Notes under the pieces: generated by a model
The model's database searches: none
Told to the model about the DNA's origin: nothing
What the model saw: only the letters and a program-made list of their open reading frames with translations
From: CAZJAT01 sp964544145
GTDB lineage: Bacteria > Hydrothermota > 32-111
Reading direction: 5' to 3'
NCBI GenBank assembly: GCA_964544145.1
Contig: CAZJAT010000019.1
Location: forward strand, 1 to 33,044
DNA: 33,044 nt
Translations under genes and position numbers: made by a program
Shown: positions 17,625-24,740 of the stretch, in pieces
Position numbering within the stretch: position 1 is the first letter of the stretch
Layout of the letters: every line of letters starts with the position of its first letter

Positions 17625-18827
17625 TTACTCCCTTAATACATCAACAGGATTTATCTTCCAAATTCTTCTCAGTAAAAATAATGACGAAAGCAGTCCGGAT
17701 ATAACACTTAATCCGCTTGCAAACAATATTGTATCAAGCGTTAATTTGGTATACCAAACACTCTCCATCGGAAACTCAATATCATTCATTGCAGCAGAAA
17801 AATCTATTCCATTAAGCTGAATATAATATGTTAGTGCAGAGCCGAGAAGCACGCCCAGTGCAGCTCCCAGTAGTGTGATAATAACTGTTTCCACAAGGAA
17901 CATTGCAAAGACCTTTCTATTACTAAGCCCGAGAGATTTCATCATGCCAACCTCTTTTATTCGTTCATATAATGCCATAATCATTGTATTAATAATAGCA
18001 ATAAATGCCAGGGCAAATATAATAATCAGAAAGATATATGTGAAATAGATACCTATCTTAATCATTTGAATAAGAGAACCCTCACTCTCATAGAATGAAA
18101 TATCCTCATTCCCGTCTGATACTGCCTCAATATCCCTATATACCCTATATGATTCTGCACCGGAATTAGCAATTATCATCAATTCTGTTGCCTGATATTT
18201 ATTCATTGAAAGAAGAAACCGCGCATCATCAATATGTATGAATGCAGTTTTATTTGCAATATAATTAATACCGCATTCATAGAATTCACTGACCTTTAAT
18301 TTGATGCCATTCAGATAACCATATCTTGTCGGTGCAATTATGACCAGAGAATCATTTATATGAATATTGTATTTTTCAGAAAATTGTTTTGAGACAAGAA
18401 TATCACCCTTCTGCAGGTTTGTCCCCAGGATGAATCTGTTGTCCTTTTCACTCTCAGGTCTTATTGAGAGAATCATCATTCCCTCTATCTCTTCCTCATC
18501 CTTGGCAATAAGAGCACCGAATTTTACTCTGGGTCTTATTGTTTTAATACCTTTAATATGCTCAATATTCTTCTCAAATGCATCACTGTCTATCAGCTTA
18601 TTTACAGGCAAAAGCCTTTCTTTCATTAAATAACCCTCTGCAGTAATTCTCACATGTGCTGTCTGCAGGTCAAGAATGGATTCTCTCATGGGTCCATATA
18701 CACCCTCCATAAAACTCTTTCCGAATATAAGCAGAATAACAGCATAAGTTATTGAAATGGTTGTCAGGAATGTGCGCCTGTGATTCCTGAATATGTTTTT
18801 GAATGCTAATTTTATAATAAATTTCAT
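17625..18827 (-). CDS. FtsX/MacB-LolC-type ABC transporter permease (second of a pair)
   Basis: 400 aa. One N-terminal membrane helix (about 20-40), a large periplasmic domain (about 45-260) and three C-terminal helices give the type VII (MacB/LolCDE/FtsX) topology. The cytoplasmic segment LYERIKEVGMMKSLGLSNRKV is the conserved FtsX coupling region. Such permeases do not pump small solutes through a channel but extract or push substrates from the periplasm or the outer leaflet. The sister permease lies 2 nt upstream and the LolA-like gene 2 nt downstream, so it probably heterodimerises with the former and feeds the latter. Confidence 0.92.
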   Translation of the reverse strand: MKFIIKLAFKNIFRNHRRTFLTTISITYAVILLIFGKSFMEGVYGPMRESILDLQTAHVRITAEGYLMKERLLPVNKLIDSDAFEKNIEHIKGIKTIRPRVKFGALIAKDEEEIEGMMILSIRPESEKDNRFILGTNLQKGDILVSKQFSEKYNIHINDSLVIIAPTRYGYLNGIKLKVSEFYECGINYIANKTAFIHIDDARFLLSMNKYQATELMIIANSGAESYRVYRDIEAVSDGNEDISFYESEGSLIQMIKIGIYFTYIFLIIIFALAFIAIINTMIMALYERIKEVGMMKSLGLSNRKVFAMFLVETVIITLLGAALGVLLGSALTYYIQLNGIDFSAAMNDIEFPMESVWYTKLTLDTILFASGLSVISGLLSSLFLLRRIWKINPVDVLRE

Positions 18828-18829
18828 AA

Positions 18830-20059
18830 TTATCTCATTATCTTTACAATCTGCTCTTTTATTGCCCGTCTTGCAGGATAGAGGGAAGAGACCATTGCCA
18901 TTAAAAATGTAAATATAACAGTTTTCACCACAATCATCAGATTAAATGCCCCCCTGACAACAGTATTTATGGGATATCCCCATTCCATATTGCCAATCAT
19001 TGCAGATATATCTATGCCGACATAACTTGCATGCCACATCATAATTATACCAAGTCCTGAACCAATCAATGCTCCCAGCACGCCTATCAGCGCTCCCTCT
19101 GTTATAAAGAGCTGCATAATGACTCTTGATGATGCACCCAAAGCGCGCATTGTACCTATTTCCTTAAGACGTTCATATGTAGAAAGCAGCATTGTGTTTG
19201 CTATTCCGACACCTGCAATAATTAATACCATTAATATTGAAATATAACCTGAAATCTGATCAGCATAAGCAAATGCAAAGAAATCCTCTTCTTCTTCTTT
19301 CCAAGACATTATCCTTAGTTCAGGATAATACTCATTCAGAAAAACCCTCATTTGTCTGACAAATGAATCTGTGCTTTTCCTGCTTTTCAGGAGAATGGCA
19401 ATATCCGTTATTTCTCCATCTGTTTCAAGGAAACGCTTTGCCGTGTTAATATTGACAATTACAGAACTATTGTCAATATTCGGATTTCCTGTTCTTATAA
19501 ATCCTATGCATGTCAGATCAACTGCATCATAAGCCCCATGTTTTGTTCTTCCCTCCAGAAAACATATCTCACCTTCTTCCAGGTCAAAGAGCTTTATCAG
19601 ATCAGCGCCAATATAAATATCTCCATTACCGGGCATTTCAATTGGAGTATTGTTCTCCAATGTGCTGAATGTCTTCCTATACGAAAGAGGCATTACACCG
19701 AGAGCAAGTACAGGTATTTTGTTGATGCCGTCAGATAAATTTCCTGAGAACATAATCTGCTGGGTAATGCTGTTTACCAGCTTATTTGATTCAATATATT
19801 TTGTAAGATTTTCATCTGCATTAAAAGTAGCATTGTCATTTGCGCCCTTTTTATCAAAATCATAATCCCTGTGAAATATCTTTGCATGTGCTGTCTGATA
19901 ATTAATGATATTATTGTATGACATATTATTCATGCCTTCAATGAAGGAGATGGTGTATACAAGCAGAACAGTACCGGCAATTATGGGAATAGTTGTCAGC
20001 ATTGTGCGCCCTTTTTTCCTAAACATGTTTTTATAAGCAAAATTAAAGAAAAATTTCAC
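18830..20059 (-). CDS. FtsX/MacB-LolC-type ABC transporter permease (first of a pair)
   Basis: 409 aa with the same four-helix layout: N-terminal RKKGRTMLTTIPIIAGTVLL, a periplasmic domain, and the conserved coupling stretch YERLKEIGTMRALGASSRV before two further helices. The start is GTG, overlapping the ATPase stop as GTGA. Paralogous to the next gene (shared N-terminal NIFRNHRRT/NMFRKKGRT motif and C-terminal architecture) but clearly diverged, as expected of LolC/LolE-like heterodimers. Confidence 0.92.
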   Translation of the reverse strand: MKFFFNFAYKNMFRKKGRTMLTTIPIIAGTVLLVYTISFIEGMNNMSYNNIINYQTAHAKIFHRDYDFDKKGANDNATFNADENLTKYIESNKLVNSITQQIMFSGNLSDGINKIPVLALGVMPLSYRKTFSTLENNTPIEMPGNGDIYIGADLIKLFDLEEGEICFLEGRTKHGAYDAVDLTCIGFIRTGNPNIDNSSVIVNINTAKRFLETDGEITDIAILLKSRKSTDSFVRQMRVFLNEYYPELRIMSWKEEEEDFFAFAYADQISGYISILMVLIIAGVGIANTMLLSTYERLKEIGTMRALGASSRVIMQLFITEGALIGVLGALIGSGLGIIMMWHASYVGIDISAMIGNMEWGYPINTVVRGAFNLMIVVKTVIFTFLMAMVSSLYPARRAIKEQIVKIMR

Positions 20060-20742
20060 TTCTTAACATCCTCAGTTATTTCACCATCGCGCAGTCGCAC
20101 TATTCTGTCGGCATAATCCATAACAAGATTATCATGTGTTGAAAAAATAAATATTGTATTATATTCCTTATTCATTCTCTTCATAATATCCATTACATTG
20201 ACTGCATTCACAGAATCCAGATTTGCTGTTGGTTCATCAGCAAGTACAATGATTGGATTTTTTACAAGAGCCCTTGCAATAGCAACCCTCTGTTTCTGTC
20301 CCCCTGATAATTCCTTTGGAAATCTATTTTTCAAATCAGATATGTCAACCTTTTTAAGGGCTTCCATTATCATCTCTCTGTGATTGTTCTTCAGATTAGG
20401 GTGAATGGCCAATGCGAATTCCACATTTTCATAAACAGTGAGAACCGGTATAAGATTGAAATCCTGGAATATAAAACCAATGTGTTTATTTCTGAATAAT
20501 GCAAGCTCATTTCCATTCATATGAGTAATATTTTCATTATTTACAAGTATTTCCCCTTCATTGACCTCATCAATACATCCAATCAGATTAAGCATTGTTG
20601 TTTTACCGCTTCCCGATGGACCTGCAATTGAAAGGAATTCACCTTCATCAATGTTAAGCGATATATTCTTTAATGCATTTACAGATATATCGCCGGTTTT
20701 GTAGATCTTGCTAACATTGATTAATTCTATTTTATTGGTCAT
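20056..20742 (-). CDS. ABC transporter ATPase, LolD/MacB-type
   Basis: 228 aa from ATG 20742; the ATG at 20748 directly abuts the AAGGGG ribosome site and is less likely. Complete nucleotide-binding domain: Walker A GPSGSGKTT (41-49), Q-loop FQDFNLIP, signature LSGGQKQRVAIARAL (from 145), Walker B IIVLADEPTANLD (164-176). The SGGQ(K/R)QR and ADEPTANLD wording is that of LolD/MacB/FtsE-type ATPases. It powers the two downstream permeases. It begins the five-gene export unit but is itself only 10 nt after a small membrane-protein gene. Confidence 0.95.
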   Translation of the reverse strand: MTNKIELINVSKIYKTGDISVNALKNISLNIDEGEFLSIAGPSGSGKTTMLNLIGCIDEVNEGEILVNNENITHMNGNELALFRNKHIGFIFQDFNLIPVLTVYENVEFALAIHPNLKNNHREMIMEALKKVDISDLKNRFPKELSGGQKQRVAIARALVKNPIIVLADEPTANLDSVNAVNVMDIMKRMNKEYNTIFIFSTHDNLVMDYADRIVRLRDGEITEDVKK

Positions 20743-20752
20743 GTTCATCCCC

Positions 20753-21142
20753 TTAGAGATTTTTTAGTATTATAACAATCACAGCATAAGTTGCAACACT
20801 TATCACAGTGCCTACCCCTCCTGCTGTTAATGAGTAGCTCATACGCTCATTCTTTTTTGCAGGTATGAACGTCTTTTTGAATCCGCTCATATAATATATA
20901 TTATGTATCTCCCTTAATTCGGGTAATTGTGGTTCATCAAAATATGCATAAATACTCACACCCACACACCCGCATCCGGGGAAAAATAACGAAGTTAATG
21001 TGCTGAGCAATGAATATTGTTTTATATCACTCTTGTCTTTAAGATACAATTCTGCATCCTTAACGCCTCTGTCATAGTCATCATTTCCGCAAAAAATATT
21101 AATCACTGCAGCAATCAATATAATGGTATATAAATATTTCAT
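20753..21142 (-). CDS. Small membrane protein A, paralogue of the 21241-21696 product
   Basis: 129 aa, no known family recognised. Layout: N-terminal hydrophobic segment or signal peptide (about 3-18), DDYDRGVKDAE, a first membrane segment (about 44-67), a Pro/acidic connector (DEPQLPEL), a Tyr-Met-x-Gly-Phe-Lys-Lys stretch with several basic residues, and a last membrane segment rich in Gly/Val (about 105-127). The same layout, including the G-x-x-D-x-E spacing, recurs in the next upstream gene. It has no Shine-Dalgarno site and a promoter ending almost at its ATG. Leading the ABC exporter operon, it may be an accessory membrane component. Function unknown. Confidence 0.7.
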   Translation of the reverse strand: MKYLYTIILIAAVINIFCGNDDYDRGVKDAELYLKDKSDIKQYSLLSTLTSLFFPGCGCVGVSIYAYFDEPQLPELREIHNIYYMSGFKKTFIPAKKNERMSYSLTAGGVGTVISVATYAVIVIILKNL

Positions 21143-21146
21143 AATA

Positions 21147-21177
21147 TATATAATGCCAAATAATTGGTATATGTCAA
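21147..21177 (-). promoter_or_regulatory. Candidate promoter of the exporter operon with an operator-like dyad in the spacer
   Basis: On the minus strand TTGACA (21177-21172), then a long spacer (19 nt) and TATATA (21152-21147), just before the ATG at 21142. The spacer holds a dyad, ATGCCAA-ATAA-TTGGTAT on the plus strand (21153-21170), matching at 6 of 7 pairs. A long spacer filled by a dyad is the pattern of MerR-type control. The -10 is poor, so confidence is limited. Confidence 0.4.
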
Positions 21178-21240
21178 TGTATTAAATATAGAAATTGAAT
21201 AAAAAATGATAAAAATTAATTATTATATTTTTATTATAAT

Positions 21241-21696
21241 TTAACTTATGAAAGCAGATAAAATCATCAGAAAATATATCAGCAAAAACATTCCATAATA
21301 TGAAACAAGTCCGATTATTGCCATTTTGCCGTTTTCACTGCGCATCTTTGCATTGTAACGTTCCTTCAGCCCCATTGAATATGCAATGGATTTATTTTGC
21401 AAAAGCTTTAATGGCGGTTCATATGTTAACACAAATGGTATTATTACTCCGATTATTTGCAAACAGAACCCGGAAAAGAAAAATAACTTATTTGGAGTAA
21501 CATTTTTTTCGCCATCATTCATACCCATAATATATTCTTCTGAATACATAGTTTCATTGTTGCTGGGCACTTGTTCTTCTGATTCTTTATCATCAGGATC
21601 GGAGAATAAACTTACACCCTCTTCAGCATTAACCATTAGGGGATATAGAGAAAAAATAGAAAATATCAATAAAATACTAATTACTCTTTTCATCAT
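21241..21696 (-). CDS. Small membrane protein B, paralogue of the 20753-21142 product
   Basis: 151 aa. Signal peptide (MMKRVISILLIFSIFSLYPLMVNA), then an acidic low-complexity stretch (DPDDKESEEQ), EEYIMGMNDGEKN, a first membrane segment (about 70-90), the connector YEPPLKLL, AYSMGLKERYNAKMRSENGK and a last membrane segment (about 126-148). The order signal, G-x-x-D-x-E, helix, Pro connector, Y-x-x-G-x-K with basic residues, helix is the same as in the 129-residue protein downstream. AGGAG lies upstream; starts at 21696 or 21693 are both possible. Its start is 5 nt after the stop of the truncated envelope protein, so those two are cotranscribed. Confidence 0.7.
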   Translation of the reverse strand: MMKRVISILLIFSIFSLYPLMVNAEEGVSLFSDPDDKESEEQVPSNNETMYSEEYIMGMNDGEKNVTPNKLFFFSGFCLQIIGVIIPFVLTYEPPLKLLQNKSIAYSMGLKERYNAKMRSENGKMAIIGLVSYYGMFLLIYFLMILSAFIS

Positions 21697-21701
21697 TACT
21701 C

Positions 21702-22439
21702 CTAGAACATAAGAGAAATGTATACATTAGCACTTGTTATCAACTGAACTGTATTTGATTTCCTATATTCAATAGATATCTCTAGTTCAGGTTTCAAAAC
21801 TACTGTGGATGTTCTATTGAATAAACCTCCAATTGAAGCAGATACAATGGGAGATAAGAATGGATCAATATCGGTTCTTTGTGTTGTATTTCCTGCATAA
21901 TCAACATATGTACTATAATATGGTCCCCAAAAAACACCTACCCCAACTGCTCCACCGTAAAACAGAGCATTTACTTCCCTTGTTGTAATCTTATATGACC
22001 CGATTCTCAATCCTAATCCTTCAAAAAAATTACTGCTCTGTATGCTGAACATATAATCAGGTTTTGTGAAATATAAACTCAAATTAGTAAAAACAGGTAA
22101 ATAGTGATAATCTGGCGTAATTGATTCAATAGTACCCAAATGAGCTCCTATTCCGAGAGCGAAAGATGTCTTAAACGGTTCTTTAATATCACTCAATGTT
22201 TCTTCTTCAACAATGACATTCCCAACAATTTTAGAATTTTTAAAATCCTTCTGATTCATTAGTGAAAAAAGCATTCTTTCTATAAATAAATCTAATTTGT
22301 CATTATCAGTAATTATCTTGCTTACCTCAAATTTCAATTCATTATTCTTCATTAACTGCATTGTATAATAAGCTCTGCCATCTTCAAATCTGATTATCTT
22401 TGTTCTTATCTGATAATCAGTATTATCAGCTAAAGAGTC
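21702..22439 (-). CDS. Putative outer-membrane protein, 5' end lost in the assembly gap
   Basis: The reading frame is open into the N run: upstream of the first visible ATG (22361) 26 more codons read without a stop (…YQIRTKIIRFEDGRAYYT), so the true start is in or beyond the gap. At least 245 residues are visible. The N-terminal part has the feel of a small alpha/beta domain (RFEDGRAYYTMQLMKNNELK, then a helix FIERMLFSLMN). The C-terminal 150 residues are strand-rich and glycine-rich (GIGAHLG, FYGGAVGVGVFWG) and end in an aromatic residue, suggesting an outer-membrane barrel. No family recognised. Confidence 0.65.
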   Translation of the reverse strand, partial: DSLADNTDYQIRTKIIRFEDGRAYYTMQLMKNNELKFEVSKIITDNDKLDLFIERMLFSLMNQKDFKNSKIVGNVIVEEETLSDIKEPFKTSFALGIGAHLGTIESITPDYHYLPVFTNLSLYFTKPDYMFSIQSSNFFEGLGLRIGSYKITTREVNALFYGGAVGVGVFWGPYYSTYVDYAGNTTQRTDIDPFLSPIVSASIGGLFNRTSTVVLKPELEISIEYRKSNTVQLITSANVYISLMF

Positions 22440-22539
22440 NNNNNNNNNNNNNNNNNNNNNNNNNNNNNNNNNNNNNNNNNNNNNNNNNNNNNNNNNNNNN
22501 NNNNNNNNNNNNNNNNNNNNNNNNNNNNNNNNNNNNNNN
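22440..22539. other. Assembly gap (100 N)
   Basis: Exactly 100 consecutive N, the usual placeholder for a gap of unknown length. It removes the 5' end of the minus-strand gene at 21702 and the upstream control region of the plus-strand gene at 22578. The true distance between these divergent genes, and whether further genes lie between them, is unknown. Confidence 0.99.
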
Positions 22540-22548
22540 TATAAATAT

Positions 22549-22554
22549 TATAAT
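22549..22554 (+). promoter_or_regulatory. Candidate -10 box of the SBP-TonB gene
   Basis: A perfect TATAAT lies 23 nt upstream of the start codon and 11 nt upstream of the AAAGGAGG ribosome binding site (22566-22573). The matching -35 would fall inside the N run and cannot be seen. Confidence 0.4.
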
Positions 22555-22577
22555 ATATGAAATATAAAGGAGGATGA

Positions 22578-24665
22578 ATGAGGCTATTTAGAAGCTTAGT
22601 TTTATTAATGTTAATAATGATTATAGCAGTATCATGTCAAAGAGCTGTAAGCAGAGCTCCCGAGGATGCTGTTCAGGGCGGAGATATCACTGTCGGCATT
22701 ATCAGTGAGCCGGAAAATCTCTCCCCAATGTATCCCTCTTTCACAGCACACAACGAGATTACGGATATGCTGTTTCTGCCATTGCATAAATTAAATCAAA
22801 ATGGTGAGATAGCTCCAATGCTTGCAAATTCATGGGAATACTCGGAAGATTTGACCAAAATCACATATAATATCAATAAGGATATTAAATGGCAGGATGG
22901 TCAGGCCGTAACAGCTAAAGACATTGCATTCACATTCAATGCCATGAAAGACCCGGCTAATGGTTATCCATTATTATCAAGATTACAGTATATTGATTCT
23001 GTAAAGGCTATTGATGATTACAGAATTGTATTCTTCTTTTCAAAGGTTTATCCGAGAGCTCTCTATGATTCAAATATCAAAGCGCTACCAATGCATTTGC
23101 TCAAGGATGAAGCAAAGATTCAATTTGCAGATTTTCATATGAAACCTGTCGGCAATGGCCCCTATAAACTGGGCGAATGGAAAGCAGGCAAATACATCAC
23201 TGTGATGAAAAATGAGAATTATTCACTGGAAGATAAACCATTCATAAACAAGATTGTATATATCATTTATGATGATCAGGAGAATATGATTGCAGACCTC
23301 AAGGATGGCAAATTGGATATTGCCTATGATATCAGCCCTGAAAAACAGAAGGATATAGAACAGCTCGGGAATGTTTCACTTATCAACAAAAAGGGCAACA
23401 CATACACATATATGGGTTTCAATATGAAATCAGAACCCTTTGACAATAAAGAAGTCCGTACTGCCATATCAAAACTAATCAACAGAGAAGGTATGATTAA
23501 GAATTATGTGGGCGGCAATGCAATGCTCTCCAATGGTCCATTGACACCTGCTTTCTGGGCTTATTCAAAGGAATTGAATCCCATTGAATTCAATAAAAAG
23601 GAAGCTGAAGAATTACTGAAAAATCATATGACAAAGAAAAATAATACATATTATTTCAAGAATAAAAAATTCAGTTTTGATATCATAACAGATAAAAATG
23701 ATATTCAGATGGTTAAGATTGCAAATGCAATAGCATCTGATTTGGTGAAAAACGGTATCAATGCAAAGGTGAAATCACTGGAAAGTGCAGACCTTATCGG
23801 CAAACTGATAAATAAGGATTTTGATGCATATGTATTATCATGGGCAGTTGACGAGAATTACAATCCATTCCCATTCTGGTCATCAGATAAATCCGTCAGC
23901 ATGTTCAATTTTGTATCATATTATAATGAAAATATTGATAAAATACTGAGAAATGCAGTATCATCTATGGAAAAGGAAGTCGCATTTGAATATTGGTCAG
24001 AATTCCAGCGTACAATTGCTGATGATATGCCCTATGCTTTTCTCTATATTCCAAACAGGGTGATTGCGGTAAACAATATACTGCGTTCATTTGACGGTAT
24101 ATATGAATCTGATGCAGACATACTCTCAAATCTTGATATCTTCTATGTAGAAAAGAATAATCAGAAAGATATAGATGTTGCAGCACTGTTTAAGGTTGAA
24201 GACAAGAAAGTGGAAAAAAAGACAGATAATAATACAAAAAAGACAACAACCAAGAAAGAAACACCTGTAACAGAGAAGAAGCCGACAGCATCACAGATTT
24301 TATCAGAGCAGGCAGCAAAGACAACCACAGAAGAAGAGAAACCTGCTGAAGAAAAACCTGATGAGACAGAGGAAGTTGTTGAGGAAAAACCCAAGATAAC
24401 GCTTCAGCCGCAATTGAAGAAATTGATTCAGCCGACATATCCTGATGCCGCTTCCAAGGTGGGAGCTGAGGGAATGATATTCATTCAGGTACTTGTAGGC
24501 ACAGATGGCAAGGTTAAGAAAGCTGATGTATTGAAGGGTGGAAACACAGCCCTTGAAGAAGCAGCTAAGAATGCTGCCATGAAATGCGAATTTAAACCGG
24601 GCACTGTTGACGGCGTTCCTGCAGAGATGAATGCAACTATACCATATAGATTTGTTGCCCCTTAA
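22578..24665 (+). CDS. Lipoprotein fusing an SBP_bac_5 solute-binding domain to a TonB C-terminal domain
   Basis: 695 aa. A signal peptide ends in lipobox AVSC (C20), so it is lipid-anchored. Residues about 35-525 are a family 5 extracellular solute-binding protein (oligopeptide/nickel type): GGDITVGIISEPENLSPMY at the start, WEYSEDLTKITYNINKDIKW, DGQAVTAKDIAFTFNAMKDP and GNGPYKLGEWKAG. A Lys/Glu/Thr-rich, low-complexity linker (about 540-610) follows. Residues about 611-695 are a TonB C-terminal domain: PTYPDAASKVGAEGMIFIQV, GTDGKVKKADVLKGG, ALEEAAKNAAMKCEFKPG and a final IPYRFVAP. No frameshift or stop is seen between the parts. No matching Opp/Dpp permeases are in the window. The start is fixed by AAAGGAGG, since the ATG four bases earlier opens only a five-codon frame. 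Substrate unknown. Confidence 0.92.
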   Translation: MRLFRSLVLLMLIMIIAVSCQRAVSRAPEDAVQGGDITVGIISEPENLSPMYPSFTAHNEITDMLFLPLHKLNQNGEIAPMLANSWEYSEDLTKITYNINKDIKWQDGQAVTAKDIAFTFNAMKDPANGYPLLSRLQYIDSVKAIDDYRIVFFFSKVYPRALYDSNIKALPMHLLKDEAKIQFADFHMKPVGNGPYKLGEWKAGKYITVMKNENYSLEDKPFINKIVYIIYDDQENMIADLKDGKLDIAYDISPEKQKDIEQLGNVSLINKKGNTYTYMGFNMKSEPFDNKEVRTAISKLINREGMIKNYVGGNAMLSNGPLTPAFWAYSKELNPIEFNKKEAEELLKNHMTKKNNTYYFKNKKFSFDIITDKNDIQMVKIANAIASDLVKNGINAKVKSLESADLIGKLINKDFDAYVLSWAVDENYNPFPFWSSDKSVSMFNFVSYYNENIDKILRNAVSSMEKEVAFEYWSEFQRTIADDMPYAFLYIPNRVIAVNNILRSFDGIYESDADILSNLDIFYVEKNNQKDIDVAALFKVEDKKVEKKTDNNTKKTTTKKETPVTEKKPTASQILSEQAAKTTTEEEKPAEEKPDETEEVVEEKPKITLQPQLKKLIQPTYPDAASKVGAEGMIFIQVLVGTDGKVKKADVLKGGNTALEEAAKNAAMKCEFKPGTVDGVPAEMNATIPYRFVAP

Positions 24666-24688
24666 TTGCCAATAATATATCTAAGCAT

Positions 24689-24719
24689 AAAAAAACCGCC
24701 CAAAAGGGCGGTTTTTTTT
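24689..24719. terminator. Bidirectional rho-independent terminator
   Basis: Stem CCGCCC/GGGCGG with an AAAA loop (24696-24711), flanked by seven A on the left and eight T on the right. It can end both the SBP-TonB transcript (plus) and the EF-G-like transcript (minus). Confidence 0.93.
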
Positions 24720-24740
24720 ATATTTATTTTCTTTATATTA

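Noticed and set aside
24161..24438. Minus-strand Ser/Val-rich open frames opposite the SBP-TonB linker
   Set aside because: They are the antisense of a Lys/Glu/Thr low-complexity linker, which produces long open frames by composition.
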